A DNA stretch of 64,000 bases, from NCBI GenBank assembly GCA_030680795.1, contig JAUXUL010000043.1:48617-112616 (forward strand), given 5' to 3'. This document shows positions 62,477 to 64,000 of this stretch, piece after piece. Each line of letters begins with the position of its first letter. Positions within the stretch are counted from its first letter, which is position 1. The notes under the pieces were generated by a model, which saw only the letters and a program-made list of their open reading frames with translations, did no database searches and was not told where the DNA came from. The stretch comes from Anaerolineales bacterium. GTDB taxonomy: Bacteria > Chloroflexota > Anaerolineae > Anaerolineales > Villigracilaceae. The translations under genes were made by a program, and so were the position numbers.

Positions 62477-63902
62477 GATTTTCTGCCGCATCGATAGCAC
62501 GTAACATCGCACTTGCCTTATTCACTGTCTCTTGATATTCAGTGGACGGATCCGAATCCGCGACAATGCCTGCGCCTGCTTGCACGCTGACGGTGTCCCC
62601 GCGCCCGACCATGGTGCGGATGGCGAGACAGGTGTCCATGGCACCGTCGAAGCCGAAGTAGCCGATCATGCCTGCGTACGCGTTGCGTGCATCAGATTCT
62701 AACTCAGCGATGATCTCCATGGCGCGGACTTTCGGCGCACCGCTGACTGTCCCCGCGGGGAAGGCGGCGCGGACTAAATCGAAGGCGGTCAGTTCGGGGC
62801 GCAGAGTCCCTTCGACGTGGGAGACAATGTGCATGACATGTGAATATTTTTCAACGGTGAAGAAATCAGAAACTTTGATCGTGCCATATTCGCACACGCG
62901 TCCCAGATCGTTGCGACCCAGGTCAACCAACATGACATGTTCCGCGCGTTCCTTCGGATCGGCGAGCAGGTCTTTGGCAAGCGATGCGTCGGCTTTGGAG
63001 TCTGCTCCTCGGGGGCGCGTCCCAGCGATCGGTCGGAGTGAAGCGGTTCTTCCTTCCAAACGAACAAACATCTCAGGCGACGATCCAACAATGTAAAGCG
63101 GTTCATCGTCCACGAGTCCGAAATCAAAAAAGAACATGTATGGTGACGGGTCGAGGCGGCGGACGGCACGATAGACATCGAACGGCTCGACGTTCGTATC
63201 GCGTGTGAAGCGCTGCGAGAGCACCACCTGAAAAATGTCTCCCGCTGCAATATGCTCCCCGGCGTCGCGCACCATGTCTTCAAAATGTCCCTGCGTCATG
63301 TTCGAGCGCGTCTTCGATGATTTCACTTCGCGCGGCTGCGTGGGCGGAAGCGGCTGATGGATGCGCGACTCGATCTCATCCAGTTTGCGCTCCGCGGATT
63401 CGACATCACCATCGAGCACATTCGCGATCAGGGAAAGGCTGCGCCGCGCATGATCGAACGCGATGATGGTATCGGCAAGCAAATAAAATCCATCGGGGAT
63501 TTGACCCCGCTTCATGCTGAATTGTAGAGTTGGTTCAAAATAACGAACGGACTCGTAACCGAGATAGCCCACCAACCCACCGATGAAGCGCGGCACACCT
63601 GTCTGTGCCTTGAAATTAAAGCGGCGCATTTCCTCTTGCAGAAAATACGTTGGGTCGTTGTCGTATTGAACCGTGCGGGTTCCATCGGAGTCTTTGATCT
63701 CGATCTGTCCATCACGCAAAATATATTGCGCCCGCGGCTGGACACCGATAAACGAGTAACGCGCGATCCGCTCCCCGCCTTCCACGGACTCAAGCAGGAA
63801 TGACGTGCCATCCCCGCGCAATTTCATATACACGCTGATGGGTGTCTCGAGGTCCGCGGAAATCTCGCGGATGATGGTTTGGGTGGAAGCTTCGAATAGC
63901 AT
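62469..63902 (-). CDS. trpE: Anthranilate synthase component I
   Basis: 477-aa chorismate-utilising enzyme. The N-terminal LLES motif (SFLLESVEGGERIARYSF) that forms the tryptophan feedback site is present; catalytic part: QRF, IVGSSPEMFVRLEG, RPIAGTRPRG, HVMLVDLGRNDLGRV, GTVSGAPKVRAMEII and DTCLAIRT. Start at the ATG at 63902 with AAGGAG upstream. First gene of the trp operon; the window ends 98 nt upstream, with only a palindromic repeat visible, so any attenuator or T-box would be outside. Confidence 0.96.
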   Translation of the reverse strand: MLFEASTQTIIREISADLETPISVYMKLRGDGTSFLLESVEGGERIARYSFIGVQPRAQYILRDGQIEIKDSDGTRTVQYDNDPTYFLQEEMRRFNFKAQTGVPRFIGGLVGYLGYESVRYFEPTLQFSMKRGQIPDGFYLLADTIIAFDHARRSLSLIANVLDGDVESAERKLDEIESRIHQPLPPTQPREVKSSKTRSNMTQGHFEDMVRDAGEHIAAGDIFQVVLSQRFTRDTNVEPFDVYRAVRRLDPSPYMFFFDFGLVDDEPLYIVGSSPEMFVRLEGRTASLRPIAGTRPRGADSKADASLAKDLLADPKERAEHVMLVDLGRNDLGRVCEYGTIKVSDFFTVEKYSHVMHIVSHVEGTLRPELTAFDLVRAAFPAGTVSGAPKVRAMEIIAELESDARNAYAGMIGYFGFDGAMDTCLAIRTMVGRGDTVSVQAGAGIVADSDPSTEYQETVNKASAMLRAIDAAENQG

Positions 63903-63941
63903 AAGTTCTCCTTGTTCCGCAGGGACGACGTTCTGTCGCAC

Positions 63942-63966
63942 TGGGCGGGAAGACCCCGCCCCTACG
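63942..63966. repeat. GGGCGGG-aagac-CCCGCCC palindrome
   Basis: Short GC palindrome ending in CCCCTAC in the trpE leader region, same type as 56744-56766 and the trpA insert. Confidence 0.7.
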
Positions 63967-64000
63967 CATGATTAAATTAAAATCCCCTCCTGTCCATTGG

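Overview
The window reads as one contiguous piece of a bacterial chromosome, most likely Chloroflexota, class Anaerolineae (inference from gene content and repeat style, not from a marker gene). Pointers are a fused trpGD, lipoproteins with TPAQPAAT-like linkers, DUF3179, tad-type ATPases, TTG/GTG/CTG starts, and very many short palindromic repeats. About 58 protein genes are supported. I recognised no tRNA, rRNA or CRISPR.

Layout. 1-2456 is a minus-strand mercury locus (merR, merF, a DMT exporter, merA cut by the window edge) with a textbook MerR-type promoter. 2467-7218 holds a DsbA-like oxidase and an ABC importer (YnjB-like binding protein, two permeases, ATPase). 7376-11816 holds a TVP38-flavoprotein fusion, an HD-GYP protein and a glutaredoxin-thioredoxin reductase fusion. 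11962-24261 is plus-strand: DUF3179, a candidate independent small RNA, a PLP enzyme, an odd receiver-roadblock-transposase fusion, polA, a TPR protein and heme A synthase. 24502-36102 is minus-strand: DsbA, lipase, GNAT, two-HTH regulator, cpaF, cpaE, and a HK-HK-RR signalling operon ending with an amidohydrolase upstream. 36187-42485 carries parB, parA, a PfkB kinase and the rpmH-rnpA-yidD-(propeller lipoprotein)-yidC-jag cluster. 42628-45224 has an adenosine deaminase fused to a membrane anchor, and a lipoprotein. 45488-51267 is a Ser/Thr phosphorylation operon (kinase, PP2C, J-domain/VWA, FHA, small protein, response regulator). 51370-55911 has a phosphoesterase, a ParB-like protein, a DapA-family enzyme, a LipM-like ligase and a saccharopine-dehydrogenase-like protein. 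55915-63902 is a full trp operon in the order trpE-trpS-trpGD-trpC-trpF-trpB-trpA.

The most striking things are: (1) a response-regulator-like protein ending in an IS200/IS605-type transposase fold that has lost its HUH histidines; (2) at least five coding sequences into which palindromic repeats have inserted in frame (an amidohydrolase with a clear 8-bp target duplication, trpA, the C-terminus of trpC, the linker of the TVP38 fusion, and the junction of the adenosine deaminase fusion); (3) a promoter-to-terminator bracketed RNA of about 160 nt at 13343-13505 matching no family I know; (4) a phosphorylation operon containing a J-domain/VWA fusion.
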